DNA of 25,714 nucleotides from DATLFQ01 sp035540915. Lineage in GTDB: Bacteria > Actinomycetota > Acidimicrobiia > Acidimicrobiales > GCA-2861595. Within the stretch, counting starts at the first letter, position 1. Each line of letters opens with the position of its first letter. This document shows positions 6,723 to 14,696 of this stretch, one piece after another. The stretch lies in the NCBI GenBank assembly GCA_035540915.1, contig DATLFQ010000118.1:1-25714 (forward strand), written 5' to 3'. Below the pieces are notes generated by a model, which saw only the letters and a list, made by a program, of their open reading frames with translations, was not told the origin of the DNA and made no database searches. The translations under genes and the position numbers were made by a program.

Positions 6723-7994
6723 TCAAGGCTCGACCACCTCGGCGGCCGCAGAGCGGGCCAGGTCGATCGTGCGCTCGATGTCGTCCCGCCCGTGGGCCAG
6801 GCTGGGGAACAGCACCTCGTAGGGCCCCGGGGGCAGTGCCACGCCGCGGGCCAGCATGGCCCGGAAGAAGCGGGCGTAGCGGCCCGAGCCGCAGGACCGC
6901 TGCGCGTCGTCGTAGTCGGTGACCGGCGCATCCGTGAAGAACAGCCCCACCAGCGGTCCCACCACCGGCACGTGGACCGCCAGGCCGGCGTCGCCCAGCA
7001 CCTGCGCCAGGCCGGTGGCCAGCTCGGCGGCCCGGCCGGCCAGCATGGTGTAGGCCGCTTCGTCCAGGCGTTCCAGCACGGTTAGGCCCGCCGCAGTGGC
7101 GAGCGGGTTCCCCGACAGCGTGCCGGCCTGGTACACCGGGCCGAGGGGGGCCAGGCGGGCCATCACGTCCGTGCGACCGCCGAAGGCGGCCAGGGGCAGG
7201 CCGCCGCCGAGCACCTTGCCGAAGCACCACAGGTCCGGCCGGACGCCGAAGGCGGTGCTGGCGCCGCCGGGGCCGAGGCGGAAGCCGGTGATGACCTCGT
7301 CGAAGATCAGCAGCGCGCCGGCACGGTCGCAGGCGGTGCGCAGCCCGTCGAGGAAGCCGGCCGCCGGCGGGACCAGCCCCATGTTGGCGGCCACCGGCTC
7401 GACGATCACCGCGGCGACGTCCTCGCCGATCTCGGGAACGCGGTTGTAGGGCACCACCAGCGTGTCGGCCACGGCGCCGGCCGGCACGCCGTCGGAGCCG
7501 GCCAGGCCGAGCGTCGCCACGCCACTGCCGCCGGCGGCGAGCAGGGCGTCGCTGTGGCCGTGGTAGCAGCCGGCGAACTTGATCAGGCGTGACCGCCCGG
7601 TGAAGCCCCGGGCCAGCCGCACCGCGGACATGGCCGCCTCGGTGCCGCTGGACACCAGCCGCACCATCTGGCACCCGGACACGCGTTCCACCACCGCCTC
7701 GGCCAGCCGCACCTCGCCCTCCGTCGGCGCGCCGTAGGTCGTACCGGCGGCCGCCGCCCGCTGCACCGCCGCCACCACCGCCGGGTGGGCGTGGCCGAGG
7801 ATCGACGCGCCGTAGGACTGGACGTAGTCGAGGTAGCGGCGGCCCTCGGTGTCCACCACGTGGGCGCCCTCGGCCCTGGCCACGAAGTACGGTTCGCCGC
7901 CCACCGAACCGAACGCCCGCACAGGGGAGTTGACGCCGCCCGGTGTCACCCGGCCGGCCCGCGCGAACAGGTTCGCGCGGTCAGGCGCGGGCAC
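6723..7994 (-). CDS. hemL: glutamate-1-semialdehyde 2,1-aminomutase
   Basis: A 423-residue PLP enzyme that converts glutamate-1-semialdehyde to 5-aminolevulinate, the second step of the C5 pathway started by HemA. Visible features are the N-terminal N-S-P-V-R-A-F segment (22-28), S-S-G-T-E-A-A at 115-121 (phosphate site), Y-H-G-H-S-D at 144-149, D-E-V-I-T-G-F at 232-238 (cofactor Asp), and Lys260 in C-F-G-K-V-L-G-G-G as the Schiff-base lysine. Length is typical. The GTG start lies 14 nt inside the end of hemB, so the two are translationally coupled. It is the last gene of the rex-hem cluster. Confidence 0.96.
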   Translation of the reverse strand: MPAPDRANLFARAGRVTPGGVNSPVRAFGSVGGEPYFVARAEGAHVVDTEGRRYLDYVQSYGASILGHAHPAVVAAVQRAAAAGTTYGAPTEGEVRLAEAVVERVSGCQMVRLVSSGTEAAMSAVRLARGFTGRSRLIKFAGCYHGHSDALLAAGGSGVATLGLAGSDGVPAGAVADTLVVPYNRVPEIGEDVAAVIVEPVAANMGLVPPAAGFLDGLRTACDRAGALLIFDEVITGFRLGPGGASTAFGVRPDLWCFGKVLGGGLPLAAFGGRTDVMARLAPLGPVYQAGTLSGNPLATAAGLTVLERLDEAAYTMLAGRAAELATGLAQVLGDAGLAVHVPVVGPLVGLFFTDAPVTDYDDAQRSCGSGRYARFFRAMLARGVALPPGPYEVLFPSLAHGRDDIERTIDLARSAAAEVVEP

Positions 7995-8967
7995 GCAGAG
8001 ACTCGGCCAGCTCGCGGGCCGCGTAGGTGAGAACGAGGTCGGCGCCGGCCCGCTTGACGGCGCCGACGTGCTCGGCCATGACGGCGGGGCCGTCGATCCA
8101 GCCCCGCTCGGCCGCAGCCTTCACCATGGCGTACTCGCCGCTGACGTGGAACGCGGCGACCGGCACGTCGACCGCAGCTCGCACGGCCGCGATCACGTCG
8201 AGGTAGGCCAGCGCCGGCTTCACCATCACCATGTCGGCGCCCTCGGCCACGTCCTCGGCCACCTCGGCGCGGGCCTCCCGGGCGTTGGCCGGGTTCTGCT
8301 GGTGGCCCCGCCGGTCGCCGCCGCTGATGGTCACGTCCACGGCCTCCCGAAATGGCCCGTAGAGGGCCGAGGCGTACTTGGCCGAGTAGGCCAGGATGGC
8401 CGTCGACGACCGGCCGGCGCCGTCAAGCGCGGCCCGGATCGCTGCGACCTGGCCGTCCATCATCCCGCTGGGGGCCACCACGTCGGCGCCGGCCTCGGCC
8501 TGGGCGAGGGCAACGCGGGCGTAGCTCGCCAGCGTGGCGTCATTGTCGGGCTGGCCCGCGGCATCCAGCACACCGCAGTGGCCGTGGTGGGTGTACTCGT
8601 CGAGGCACAGGTCGGCCATCAGCACCATGGCGTCGCCCACCTCGGCCCGCAGGTCGCCCAGGGCGGCGGGCACGATGCCGGCGGGGTCCCAGGCGCCGCT
8701 GCCCTCGGCGTCCCGGGCCGTCGGCACCCCGAACAGGACGACGGCCGGCACGCCGAGACCGGCCAGCTCGGCCACCTCCTTGCGGAGCGACTCGCGGGTG
8801 TGCTGGACCACGCCGGGCAGCGAGGCGATCGGCCGAGGCTCGGTGATGCCTTCGCGGACGAACAGCGGCGCCACCAGGTCGTCGATGCCGAGCCGGGTCT
8901 CCGCGACGAGCCGCCGCAGCGCGGGCGTGCGGCGCAGCCGGCGGAGGCGGCGCTCGGGGAAGGGCAT
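7981..8967 (-). CDS. hemB: porphobilinogen synthase (5-aminolevulinate dehydratase)
   Basis: A 328-residue enzyme that condenses two 5-aminolevulinates to porphobilinogen. The catalytic lysines are Lys197 (A-Y-S-A-K-Y-A-S) and Lys250 (M-V-K-P-A-L-A-Y-L-D). In the metal-loop segment D-L-C-L-D-E-Y-T-H-H-G-H-C-G, Cys121 and Cys131 remain, but the middle zinc cysteine of the E. coli enzyme is Asp123, a variant I recall from actinobacteria. The ATG at 8967 is chosen because TACGCT lies 8 nt upstream and the protein then begins with the normal P-F-P-E-R-R-L-R-R-L-R. A longer in-frame extension would overlap the hydrolase gene and has no family similarity. Confidence 0.95.
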   Translation of the reverse strand: MPFPERRLRRLRRTPALRRLVAETRLGIDDLVAPLFVREGITEPRPIASLPGVVQHTRESLRKEVAELAGLGVPAVVLFGVPTARDAEGSGAWDPAGIVPAALGDLRAEVGDAMVLMADLCLDEYTHHGHCGVLDAAGQPDNDATLASYARVALAQAEAGADVVAPSGMMDGQVAAIRAALDGAGRSSTAILAYSAKYASALYGPFREAVDVTISGGDRRGHQQNPANAREARAEVAEDVAEGADMVMVKPALAYLDVIAAVRAAVDVPVAAFHVSGEYAMVKAAAERGWIDGPAVMAEHVGAVKRAGADLVLTYAARELAESLRARA

Positions 8968-8975
8968 CGCTGCCC

Positions 8976-8981
8976 AGCGTA
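8976..8981 (-). promoter_or_regulatory. -10 element TACGCT upstream of hemB
   Basis: Minus-strand TACGCT, 8 nt before the hemB ATG in the 31-nt gap after the hydrolase gene. It may provide an internal hemB-hemL promoter. Confidence 0.45.
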
Positions 8982-8998
8982 GGAGTTGCGGCAGGCGT

Positions 8999-10270
8999 CT
9001 ACGCCGGCTGCCAGCGGGCCGAGCGCCAGGCGCCGTCCATGGCGTCGGCATAGGCCTCGGCGCCCGCACGGTTCGGGTGGATGCAGTCGGCGGCGCTGAC
9101 CCAGGTCCTGCCGGACCCGCCGTGGCCCTTGGCGCAGAACGGGTGGACGTCGCCTGCCCAGCCGAGCAGGGCCGGGAAGTCGAGGGGGCCGTCGCCGGAG
9201 CGCAGGACGTCGGGTCCGCGGCCGTTGGGTGCGCCGTGGCCGCGGAAGGCGCCGGCCACGTCGGCCACCGCCACCCGCCCGGGATCGGCCGTTGCCGCGG
9301 CGGAGCGGACCGTGGCGTTGAGGGCGGCCACGACCGCGGAGGCGGCCCGCTTGAAGCAGGCCTCCCGGCAGCCGTCGACGCCCTGCGGCGTCTCGGCGGT
9401 CGGGTCGTGGTAGGTGCTCACGATGACGCGGGCGTCGGTGGCGTCCACCAGCCGCCGGACTGCTGCGGCCAGGTTCGCCTCGAGCCGGTCCAGCCTGGCC
9501 CGGACGAAGCCGTCGTCGACCCGCCCGCCGGCGGCCACCACCCGGCCGGGCCGGCCGATCCCCAGGTCGTTGGCGCCGATGGTCACGGTGACCAGCCCGG
9601 GGTTGGCGGCCACGGCCCAGTCCAGCTGCGTCATCCGCGCCGGCCGGCCGGGCAGGTCCGGGCCGCCGTCGACCGGTGCCGTGACGAGGTCGGTGGACGT
9701 GTGGCCACTGCACGCGACCAGGGCGAGGTGGCGCAGCGCCGGCGTGCCGTGTCCGTTCGGGGCCGGACCGCGAAGGCGGCGGTCGAGGAGCCGGGCCGGG
9801 TAGGAGTCGTCGGCGTCGCGCCAGCACGGGTCGCGGCCCAGCCAGTCGGCCAGCTCCAGGCCGTGCCCGCTGGCCACCGAGTCGCCCATGGCGACGTACA
9901 GGTCGGGGCGGGGCGGGTGGCGGACGAGGAGGTCGAGGCGGGCGGCGGCCGGCGCCCCGTCGTCGTCCCGCACGGTCACGGTGACCGGGAAGGTGCCGGC
10001 CTGGTCCGGCGCGGGGGACCAGCGCAGGCGGCCGTCGGGCTCGAGGACCGCGCCGGCCGGCAGGCCGGCGGACGACCAGCGCAGCGGGTCGCCGTCGGCG
10101 TCGGTGGCGATCAGGCGGGTGTCGAGCGCACCGCCGACGAGGACGCGCAGCGCCGGAGCGACGGCCAGTTCGGGGGGGCGGTTGCGGGGCAGCCGCAGCA
10201 GCGCCAGCCCGCCGGCCGCCGCCAGCACCAGGGCGAGGGCGAGGGCCGCCGCGACGAGCCGGCTGCGCAC
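8999..10270 (-). CDS. exported SGNH/GDSL-family hydrolase with an N-terminal Ig-like domain
   Basis: A 423-residue protein. An N-terminal signal or anchor helix (about 4-26) is followed by a small Ig-like beta domain at about 32-116 (L-P-A-G-A-V-L-E-P-D-G-R-L-R-W-S-P, typical of putative Ig modules). The SGNH hydrolase domain has block I G-D-S at 129-131 (nucleophile Ser131), block III G-A-N-D at 232-235 and block V D-C-I-H with Asp395 and His398. Cysteines in the hydrolase (149, 187, 301, 305, 379, 396) could form disulfides outside the cell. The likely activity is ester or acetyl hydrolysis; the substrate is unknown. It starts 4 nt after the cobA-hemD stop, in the middle of heme genes, with no obvious pathway link. 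Confidence 0.85.
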   Translation of the reverse strand: MRSRLVAAALALALVLAAAGGLALLRLPRNRPPELAVAPALRVLVGGALDTRLIATDADGDPLRWSSAGLPAGAVLEPDGRLRWSPAPDQAGTFPVTVTVRDDDGAPAAARLDLLVRHPPRPDLYVAMGDSVASGHGLELADWLGRDPCWRDADDSYPARLLDRRLRGPAPNGHGTPALRHLALVACSGHTSTDLVTAPVDGGPDLPGRPARMTQLDWAVAANPGLVTVTIGANDLGIGRPGRVVAAGGRVDDGFVRARLDRLEANLAAAVRRLVDATDARVIVSTYHDPTAETPQGVDGCREACFKRAASAVVAALNATVRSAAATADPGRVAVADVAGAFRGHGAPNGRGPDVLRSGDGPLDFPALLGWAGDVHPFCAKGHGGSGRTWVSAADCIHPNRAGAEAYADAMDGAWRSARWQPA

Positions 10271-10274
10271 CAGT

Positions 10275-11747
10275 TCACGCTACCGGTGCCGGCCGCCCTT
10301 CCAGGGCGCGGCGGAGCGCCTCGACCAGGCCGGCCACCGTGTGCGGATCGGCCACGACGGTGACGGTCAGGCCGGCTGCCGAAGCCGCCTCGGCGGTGAC
10401 CGGGCCGATGCAGGCCACGACCGGCGGGGTGGCCGGGCCGCCGCCCGAGTCGACCCATCCGGTGACCGTCGACGCCGAGGTGAAGCAGATGGCGTCGGCG
10501 GCCGCCGCGGCCTCGAGGGCGTCGGGGGGGAGCCGTTGCGGCTCGGTGCGGTAGGCGTCGACCACGTCCACCGTCCAGCCGGCCGCCGCCAGGCCGTCGG
10601 GCAGGACGTCGCGGCCTGCGGCGGCGCGGGGCAGGAGGGCGCGGCCACCGCCAACGGGCGGCGCGGGAAAGACCTCCACCAGCGACTCGGCCACGGCGCG
10701 GGGCGGCACCAGGTCGGCGACCACCCGCCAGCGGGCCAGGGCGTCGGCGGTGCCCGGACCGACCGCCGCCACCCGGGCGGTGCCCAGATCGCGGGCGTCA
10801 CGAAGCAGCGGGAGCACCCGCTCGACCGCGTTGGGGGAGGCGAGGACGACCCAGTCGTAGGCCGCCGCCGCGGCCACCGCCCGGCGCAGGGCGGCGCCGC
10901 CGTCGTCCGGTTCCCGCACCGCGATGGTCGGCAGCAGGACCGCCTCGGCACCCTGGGCCCGGAGCCGCCCGACGAGGGCCGGGGCCTGGTCGGCCGCCCG
11001 GGTCACCACCACCCGCCGGCCGAACAACGGCCGCTCCTCGAACCAGCCCAGGTCCAGTGCGGCGACCTCACCGATCACCAGGAGGGCGGGCGGCTCGGCC
11101 GGTGTCGTGGGCAGCTCGGCCAGCGTCGTACGCACGCTGCGCTGGCCCGGCCAGGTACCCCGGTGCACCACCAGCACGGGGGTGCCCGGCGGCCGGCCAC
11201 CGGCCAGGAGCCGGGCCGCCACCTCGGCCCGGTGGGCCACCCCCATGAACACGACCAGCGTCCCGCCGCAACGGGCCAGCCCCTCCCAGTCGGTCTCGCT
11301 GTCGGGCCGGTGGCGGCTGTGGCCGGTCACCACCGTGAACGACGTCGACAGCCCGCGGTGGGTCACCGGCACCCCGGCGTAGGCCGGGACGGCCACCGCC
11401 GCGCTCACGCCGGGGACCACCTCGAAGGGAACGCCGGCCGCCTTCAGCGCGAACGCCTCCTCCCCACCGCGGCCGAAGACGAAGGGGTCGCCGCCCTTCA
11501 GCCGCACCACCTCCCGGCCGGCCCGGCCCCGCTCCACCAGCAGGGCGTTGATCTGGTCCTGGTCGACCGGGCCACCCGGTGACTTGCCCACGTCGATCCG
11601 CTCGGCGCCGGCCGGGGCGAGGTCGAGCAGGGCCGGGTCGAGGAGCCGGTCGTAGGCCACCACCTCCGCCCGGGCCAGCACCTCGGCGCCGCGCACGGTG
11701 AGCAGCCCGGGATCACCGGGCCCGGCGCCCACCAGGTACACGGTCAT
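10275..11747 (-). CDS. cobA-hemD: fused uroporphyrinogen-III C-methyltransferase / uroporphyrinogen-III synthase
   Basis: A 490-residue bifunctional protein. The N-terminal half (about 1-245) is a SAM-dependent tetrapyrrole methylase: V-G-A-G-P-G-D-P-G-L-L-T, V-R-L-K-G-G-D-P-F-V-F-G-R-G and V-P-G-V-S-A. It makes precorrin-2 from uroporphyrinogen III. The C-terminal half (about 250-490) is HemD-like (R-R-V-V-V-T-R-A near its start, F-T-S-A-S-T-V near 425, then A-C-I-G-P-V-T-A), which closes hydroxymethylbilane to uroporphyrinogen III. The same fusion occurs in other actinobacteria. The ATG has TACGAT 6 nt upstream in the 40-nt gap after hemC. With sirC it provides the siroheme/cobalamin branch. 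Confidence 0.94.
   Translation of the reverse strand: MTVYLVGAGPGDPGLLTVRGAEVLARAEVVAYDRLLDPALLDLAPAGAERIDVGKSPGGPVDQDQINALLVERGRAGREVVRLKGGDPFVFGRGGEEAFALKAAGVPFEVVPGVSAAVAVPAYAGVPVTHRGLSTSFTVVTGHSRHRPDSETDWEGLARCGGTLVVFMGVAHRAEVAARLLAGGRPPGTPVLVVHRGTWPGQRSVRTTLAELPTTPAEPPALLVIGEVAALDLGWFEERPLFGRRVVVTRAADQAPALVGRLRAQGAEAVLLPTIAVREPDDGGAALRRAVAAAAAYDWVVLASPNAVERVLPLLRDARDLGTARVAAVGPGTADALARWRVVADLVPPRAVAESLVEVFPAPPVGGGRALLPRAAAGRDVLPDGLAAAGWTVDVVDAYRTEPQRLPPDALEAAAAADAICFTSASTVTGWVDSGGGPATPPVVACIGPVTAEAASAAGLTVTVVADPHTVAGLVEALRRALEGRPAPVA
10277..10282 (-). promoter_or_regulatory. -10-like TAGCGT overlapping the end of cobA-hemD
   Basis: Minus-strand TAGCGT whose last T is the first base of the cobA-hemD TGA, 6 nt before the hydrolase GTG. 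It fits the leaderless geometry, but translational coupling could also explain the close spacing. Confidence 0.35.
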
Positions 11748-11753
11748 CGCGGG

Positions 11754-11759
11754 ATCGTA
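11754..11759 (-). promoter_or_regulatory. -10 element TACGAT of cobA-hemD
   Basis: Minus-strand TACGAT with 6 nt to the ATG in the short hemC-hemD gap; a probable internal leaderless promoter. Confidence 0.5.
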
Positions 11760-11787
11760 CGCACCCCCCGTACCGAACCGCGTGGGG

Positions 11788-12684
11788 TCAGCGGCCGGCG
11801 AGGACCCAGGCGCCGCCGCACTCGTCGAGAAGGCGGGTGGCGAGGGCGGGGCCGAGGGAGTCCGGGTCGCGGCCGGTCGCGGCGGCGCGGATCACCACGT
11901 GGCCGTCGAGGGAGGCCAGCAGGCCGGTCAGGTGGATGGTGCCGTCGCCGGCGACGCGGGCCAGCGCCCCCGCCGGGATGTCGCAGCCGCCGCCGAGGGT
12001 GGCCAGCCAGGCCCGCTCGGTGGCGAGCGCCCGGGACGAGGGCGGGTGGTCCGCGCCGGCCAGCGCGGCGCGGACGGCACCGTCGTCGGTCCGGCACTCG
12101 ACGGCCAGCGCGCCCTGCCCGACCTGGGGGACGAGCAGCTCGGCATCGAGCACGTCGACCACCGGGGGTCGCCGGCCGAGGCGCTCCAGGGCCACAGCCG
12201 CCATCACGATGGCCGTGGAGCGGTCGGCCTTCGCCAGCCGGGTGTCGATGGCGCCCCGCAGGGTCGTGAAGGTGAGGTCGGGTCGCAACCCGGCCAGCTG
12301 CGCGCGGCGGCGCACCGAGCCGGTGGCGACCAGCGCGCCGGGCGCCATCCCGGCCAGCGTGGCGCCGACGAGCGCGTCCCGCACGTCGCCGCGCTCGGGG
12401 ACGGCGACGATGGCCAGCCCCGGCGTGGGCACCGACGGCAGGTCCTTGGCCGAGTGGACGGCGAAGTCGGCCCGACCCTCGAGCACGGCGGCCTGAACCT
12501 CCTTGACGAAGACCCCGCGACCGGCCATCTCGGGAATCGGGACGTCCGCCCGGCGGTCACCCTCCGTCTCGACCACCACCGTCTCGACGGGTCGGCCCAG
12601 CAGCCGGGCCACGTGGTCGCTCTGCCAGCGGGCCAGGGGACTGCCGCGCGTGGCGACCCGCAACTGGCGGCCGGCATCGCTCAA
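11788..12684 (-). CDS. hemC: hydroxymethylbilane synthase (porphobilinogen deaminase)
   Basis: A 298-residue enzyme that polymerises four porphobilinogens. It begins with the hallmark L-R-V-A-T-R-G-S-P-L-A (8-18), has the H-S-A-K-D-L-P segment at 77-83, and Cys234 in L-G-G-G-C-D-I-P as the dipyrromethane attachment site. Length is normal. The start appears to be TTG at 12684, with a GAGG Shine-Dalgarno 6 nt upstream; there is no ATG or GTG nearby in frame. The TTG overlaps the TGA of an upstream 25-codon ORF as TTGA, so hemC translation is probably coupled to that leader ORF. Confidence 0.95.
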   Translation of the reverse strand: MSDAGRQLRVATRGSPLARWQSDHVARLLGRPVETVVVETEGDRRADVPIPEMAGRGVFVKEVQAAVLEGRADFAVHSAKDLPSVPTPGLAIVAVPERGDVRDALVGATLAGMAPGALVATGSVRRRAQLAGLRPDLTFTTLRGAIDTRLAKADRSTAIVMAAVALERLGRRPPVVDVLDAELLVPQVGQGALAVECRTDDGAVRAALAGADHPPSSRALATERAWLATLGGGCDIPAGALARVAGDGTIHLTGLLASLDGHVVIRAAATGRDPDSLGPALATRLLDECGGAWVLAGR

Positions 12685-12758
12685 GTTGGACCTCGGCCGG
12701 GAGCCCCGCCGACCGCTCCGCCTCCGGCCGGCCCCGGCACCGTGACCCGCAGCGCCAT
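12681..12758 (-). CDS. 25-residue leader ORF coupled to hemC
   Basis: An ATG at 12758 with a TAGCTT -10 only 7 nt upstream opens a 25-codon frame rich in Gly (8) and Pro (4), beginning M-A-L-R-V-T-V and ending R-G-P-T. Its TGA overlaps the TTG start of hemC by two bases, and it fills most of the 133-nt hemA-hemC gap. No homology is recognised. It may serve only to deliver ribosomes to the weak hemC TTG, or it may be a regulatory upstream ORF. A sequencing frameshift is unlikely because hemC already has a complete, normal N-terminus. Confidence 0.45.
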   Translation of the reverse strand: MALRVTVPGPAGGGAVGGAPGRGPT

Positions 12759-12765
12759 GGTCACG
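12741..12765. promoter_or_regulatory. perfect inverted repeat over the hemC leader-ORF start
   Basis: Arms CGTGACC (12741-12747) and GGTCACG (12759-12765) flank 11 nt and abut the minus-strand TAGCTT -10. The repeat spans the predicted transcription and translation start, so it could be an operator for a dimeric regulator. Confidence 0.4.
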
Positions 12766-12771
12766 AAGCTA
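12766..12771 (-). promoter_or_regulatory. -10 element TAGCTT of the hemC leader ORF
   Basis: Minus-strand TAGCTT, 7 nt before ATG 12758; a probable internal promoter for hemC and downstream genes. Confidence 0.45.
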
Positions 12772-12817
12772 GACCTCGCCGGCCTGGCGGCCGGGCGGCC
12801 CGACCGGGTGACCCAAC

Positions 12818-14083
12818 TCAGCGCAGGTCGAACAGGGCCCGCACGGCGTCGGCCAGCCGGTCGCCCGACGGCGTCCCGGCCGCCTGCTTCAGGCGCACCG
12901 TCGGCTCGTGCAGCACCTTGGCCAGGATGGCTTCCGTCAGGGCCTCGACGGCCTGGCGCTGCTCGGGTTCGAGGCCCTCGAGCTGTGCCGAGAACCGGTC
13001 CAGCTCCGCCGACCGCAGGCCCTCGGCCCGGCGGCGCAGCGCCACCACCAGAGGCGTCACCTCGCGGGCGGTCCAGGTGGCACGGTAGCGGGCGGCCTCC
13101 TCGTCGACGATGGCCTGCGCCCGGTGCACCTCGCGCTGGCGGCCGGCGCGGCCGGCGTCGGCAAACGCCCGCAGGTCGTCCATGTCGAGCAGCGTGATAC
13201 CGGGCACGTCGGTCGCCGCCGGGTCGACGTCGCGCGGGACGGCCACGTCCACCACCAGCAGCGGTCGATCGGGGCGCGCCGCCATCACCGCGGCCAGGTC
13301 GTCGGCCGCCAGGAGCACGCCCGCCGCGCCGGTCGAGGTGAGCAGCACGTCCACCGTCCCGAGCGCGTCCGGCAGCGTGCCCAGCTCGATGGCGCGCCCA
13401 CCGACGCGCGCGGCCAGCGCCACCGCCTTGCCCGGGCTGCGGTTGGCCACCAGCACCTCGCCGACGCCCGGTGCGCCCGCCAGCGCGACGGCCATGCCCT
13501 CGCTCATGTCGCCGGCGCCGAGCACCAGGATGCGGCGGCCCTCCAGCCCACCGAGCCGGGCGGTGGCCATCTCGACCGCGGCCTGGGAGACCGAGGTGGT
13601 CCCCCGGCCGATGCCGGTCTCGGCCCGGGCCCGCCGCCCGGTGGCCACGGCGTGACGGAACAGCGCTCCGAGCACCGGGCCGGCCACGCCCTCCGCGTCG
13701 GCCTGCTTCCAGGCGGCGCGCACCTGGCCGAGGACCTCGCTCTCGCCCACCACGGCCGAGTCCAGCCCGCTGGCCACCCGGAACAGATGAGCCACCGCGC
13801 TGTCGCCGTAGTAGCTGTAGAGGTGGTCCGAGAAGTCCTCGGGGGCGGTGAAGCCGAGCTCGGCCAGGAAGTTGCGGACGTCGGCCACCCCGCCGTGGAA
13901 GGCCTCGGCCACCGCGTAGACCTCGGTGCGCATGCACGTCGAGAGGACGACGACCTCGCCCAGGTTGTCCCGACCGGCGACGTCGGCCAGCGCCTTGGGC
14001 AGCGAGCCCCGGCGGATGGTCATCCGCTCGAGGATGTCGAGCGGGACGCTGCGGTGGTTCAGACCGACGACGAGGACAGGCAC
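12818..14083 (-). CDS. hemA: glutamyl-tRNA reductase
   Basis: A 421-residue NADPH-dependent enzyme that reduces glutamyl-tRNA to glutamate-1-semialdehyde, the first committed step of the C5 heme pathway. The N-terminus reads V-G-L-N-H-R-S-V-P at 6-14. The nucleophile is Cys50 in S-T-C-M-R-T-E-V-Y. The Rossmann motif V-L-G-A-G-D-M-S lies near 186, and a C-terminal dimerisation helix domain follows. The GTG start overlaps the end of sirC by 25 nt, with AAGGAG 11 nt upstream, so translation is coupled. Its place right after rex and sirC makes Rex control of pathway entry plausible. Confidence 0.96.
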   Translation of the reverse strand: MPVLVVGLNHRSVPLDILERMTIRRGSLPKALADVAGRDNLGEVVVLSTCMRTEVYAVAEAFHGGVADVRNFLAELGFTAPEDFSDHLYSYYGDSAVAHLFRVASGLDSAVVGESEVLGQVRAAWKQADAEGVAGPVLGALFRHAVATGRRARAETGIGRGTTSVSQAAVEMATARLGGLEGRRILVLGAGDMSEGMAVALAGAPGVGEVLVANRSPGKAVALAARVGGRAIELGTLPDALGTVDVLLTSTGAAGVLLAADDLAAVMAARPDRPLLVVDVAVPRDVDPAATDVPGITLLDMDDLRAFADAGRAGRQREVHRAQAIVDEEAARYRATWTAREVTPLVVALRRRAEGLRSAELDRFSAQLEGLEPEQRQAVEALTEAILAKVLHEPTVRLKQAAGTPSGDRLADAVRALFDLR

Positions 14084-14691
14084 GCCTCGAGGCGCTCCTT
14101 CGCTTGTTGGACCTTCCCGGCCCTGATGAGATCGAGCATGTCGGAGTTCAACGCCGACTGCCAGTCCAGGCCCTCGGTCGACCGGCCCGCGGCCCGCACC
14201 TCTTCCCGCTGCTGCGAGAGCAGCTCGGCCAGCACCTCGTGCTCGGGACCGAGGCGGTCGGCCACCTGGCGGGCCAGCCAGCCGGCCAGGGCCGGGCTGT
14301 GGCCGGCCGTCGAGACGGCGACCGTGACGGGGCCGCGGCGGACCACCGCCGGGAGGGTGAAGGAGCAGTTGGCGGGGTCGTCGGCGGCGTTGACCCAGAC
14401 CCCGGCCGCCTCCCCGGCGGCCAGCACGGCGGCGTTGACGGCCGGGTCGTCGGTCGCCGCGAAGGCCAGGCGGGCGCCGCCCAGGTCCTCGGCGGCGAAG
14501 TCCCGCTCCTCCCAGGAGGCGCCGAGCGCCCGCACCTCGGGGCCCACGCGGCGGGCCACGACGTGGACCACCGCGCCGGCGTCCAGCAGGCCGCCGACCT
14601 TGCGGGCGGCCACCGCGCCACCGCCGACGACGAGGCAGTGGCGGCCGGCCACCAGCAGGCTGACCGGGTAGAGCGGGGCGTCGACGGGCAC
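14059..14691 (-). CDS. sirC: precorrin-2 dehydrogenase / sirohydrochlorin ferrochelatase-type protein
   Basis: A 210-residue protein matching the N-terminal (CysG-N/Met8/SirC) part of siroheme synthase, without the methylase half, which is supplied by CobA-HemD. A C-L-V-V-G-G-G-A-V-A-A-R-K NAD-binding motif is at about 19-31, F-A-A-T-D-D-P-A-V-N near 77-86 and V-S-T-A-G-H-S-P-A-L-A near 125-135. It oxidises precorrin-2 to sirohydrochlorin; whether it also inserts iron cannot be told. The GTG lies 5 nt after the rex stop and its end overlaps hemA, so it is embedded in the operon. Confidence 0.9.
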   Translation of the reverse strand: MPVDAPLYPVSLLVAGRHCLVVGGGAVAARKVGGLLDAGAVVHVVARRVGPEVRALGASWEERDFAAEDLGGARLAFAATDDPAVNAAVLAAGEAAGVWVNAADDPANCSFTLPAVVRRGPVTVAVSTAGHSPALAGWLARQVADRLGPEHEVLAELLSQQREEVRAAGRSTEGLDWQSALNSDMLDLIRAGKVQQAKERLEACLSSSSV

Positions 14692-14696
14692 GGCGC

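Noticed and set aside
8968..9069. Extended N-terminus of HemB
   Set aside because: The extra residues overlap the hydrolase gene, lack HemB similarity, and the 8967 ATG has a suitable -10.
9888..11582. Long plus-strand open frame opposite the hydrolase and cobA-hemD
   Set aside because: Low-complexity Arg/Gly/His translation mirroring well-identified minus-strand genes; typical of high-GC antisense frames.
12681..12684. Frameshift at the hemC start
   Set aside because: HemC already starts with a full-length normal N-terminus behind a GAGG ribosome site, so no repair is needed.
12908..14671. Long plus-strand open frame opposite hemA and sirC
   Set aside because: Antisense shadow; hemA and sirC carry all expected motifs on the minus strand.
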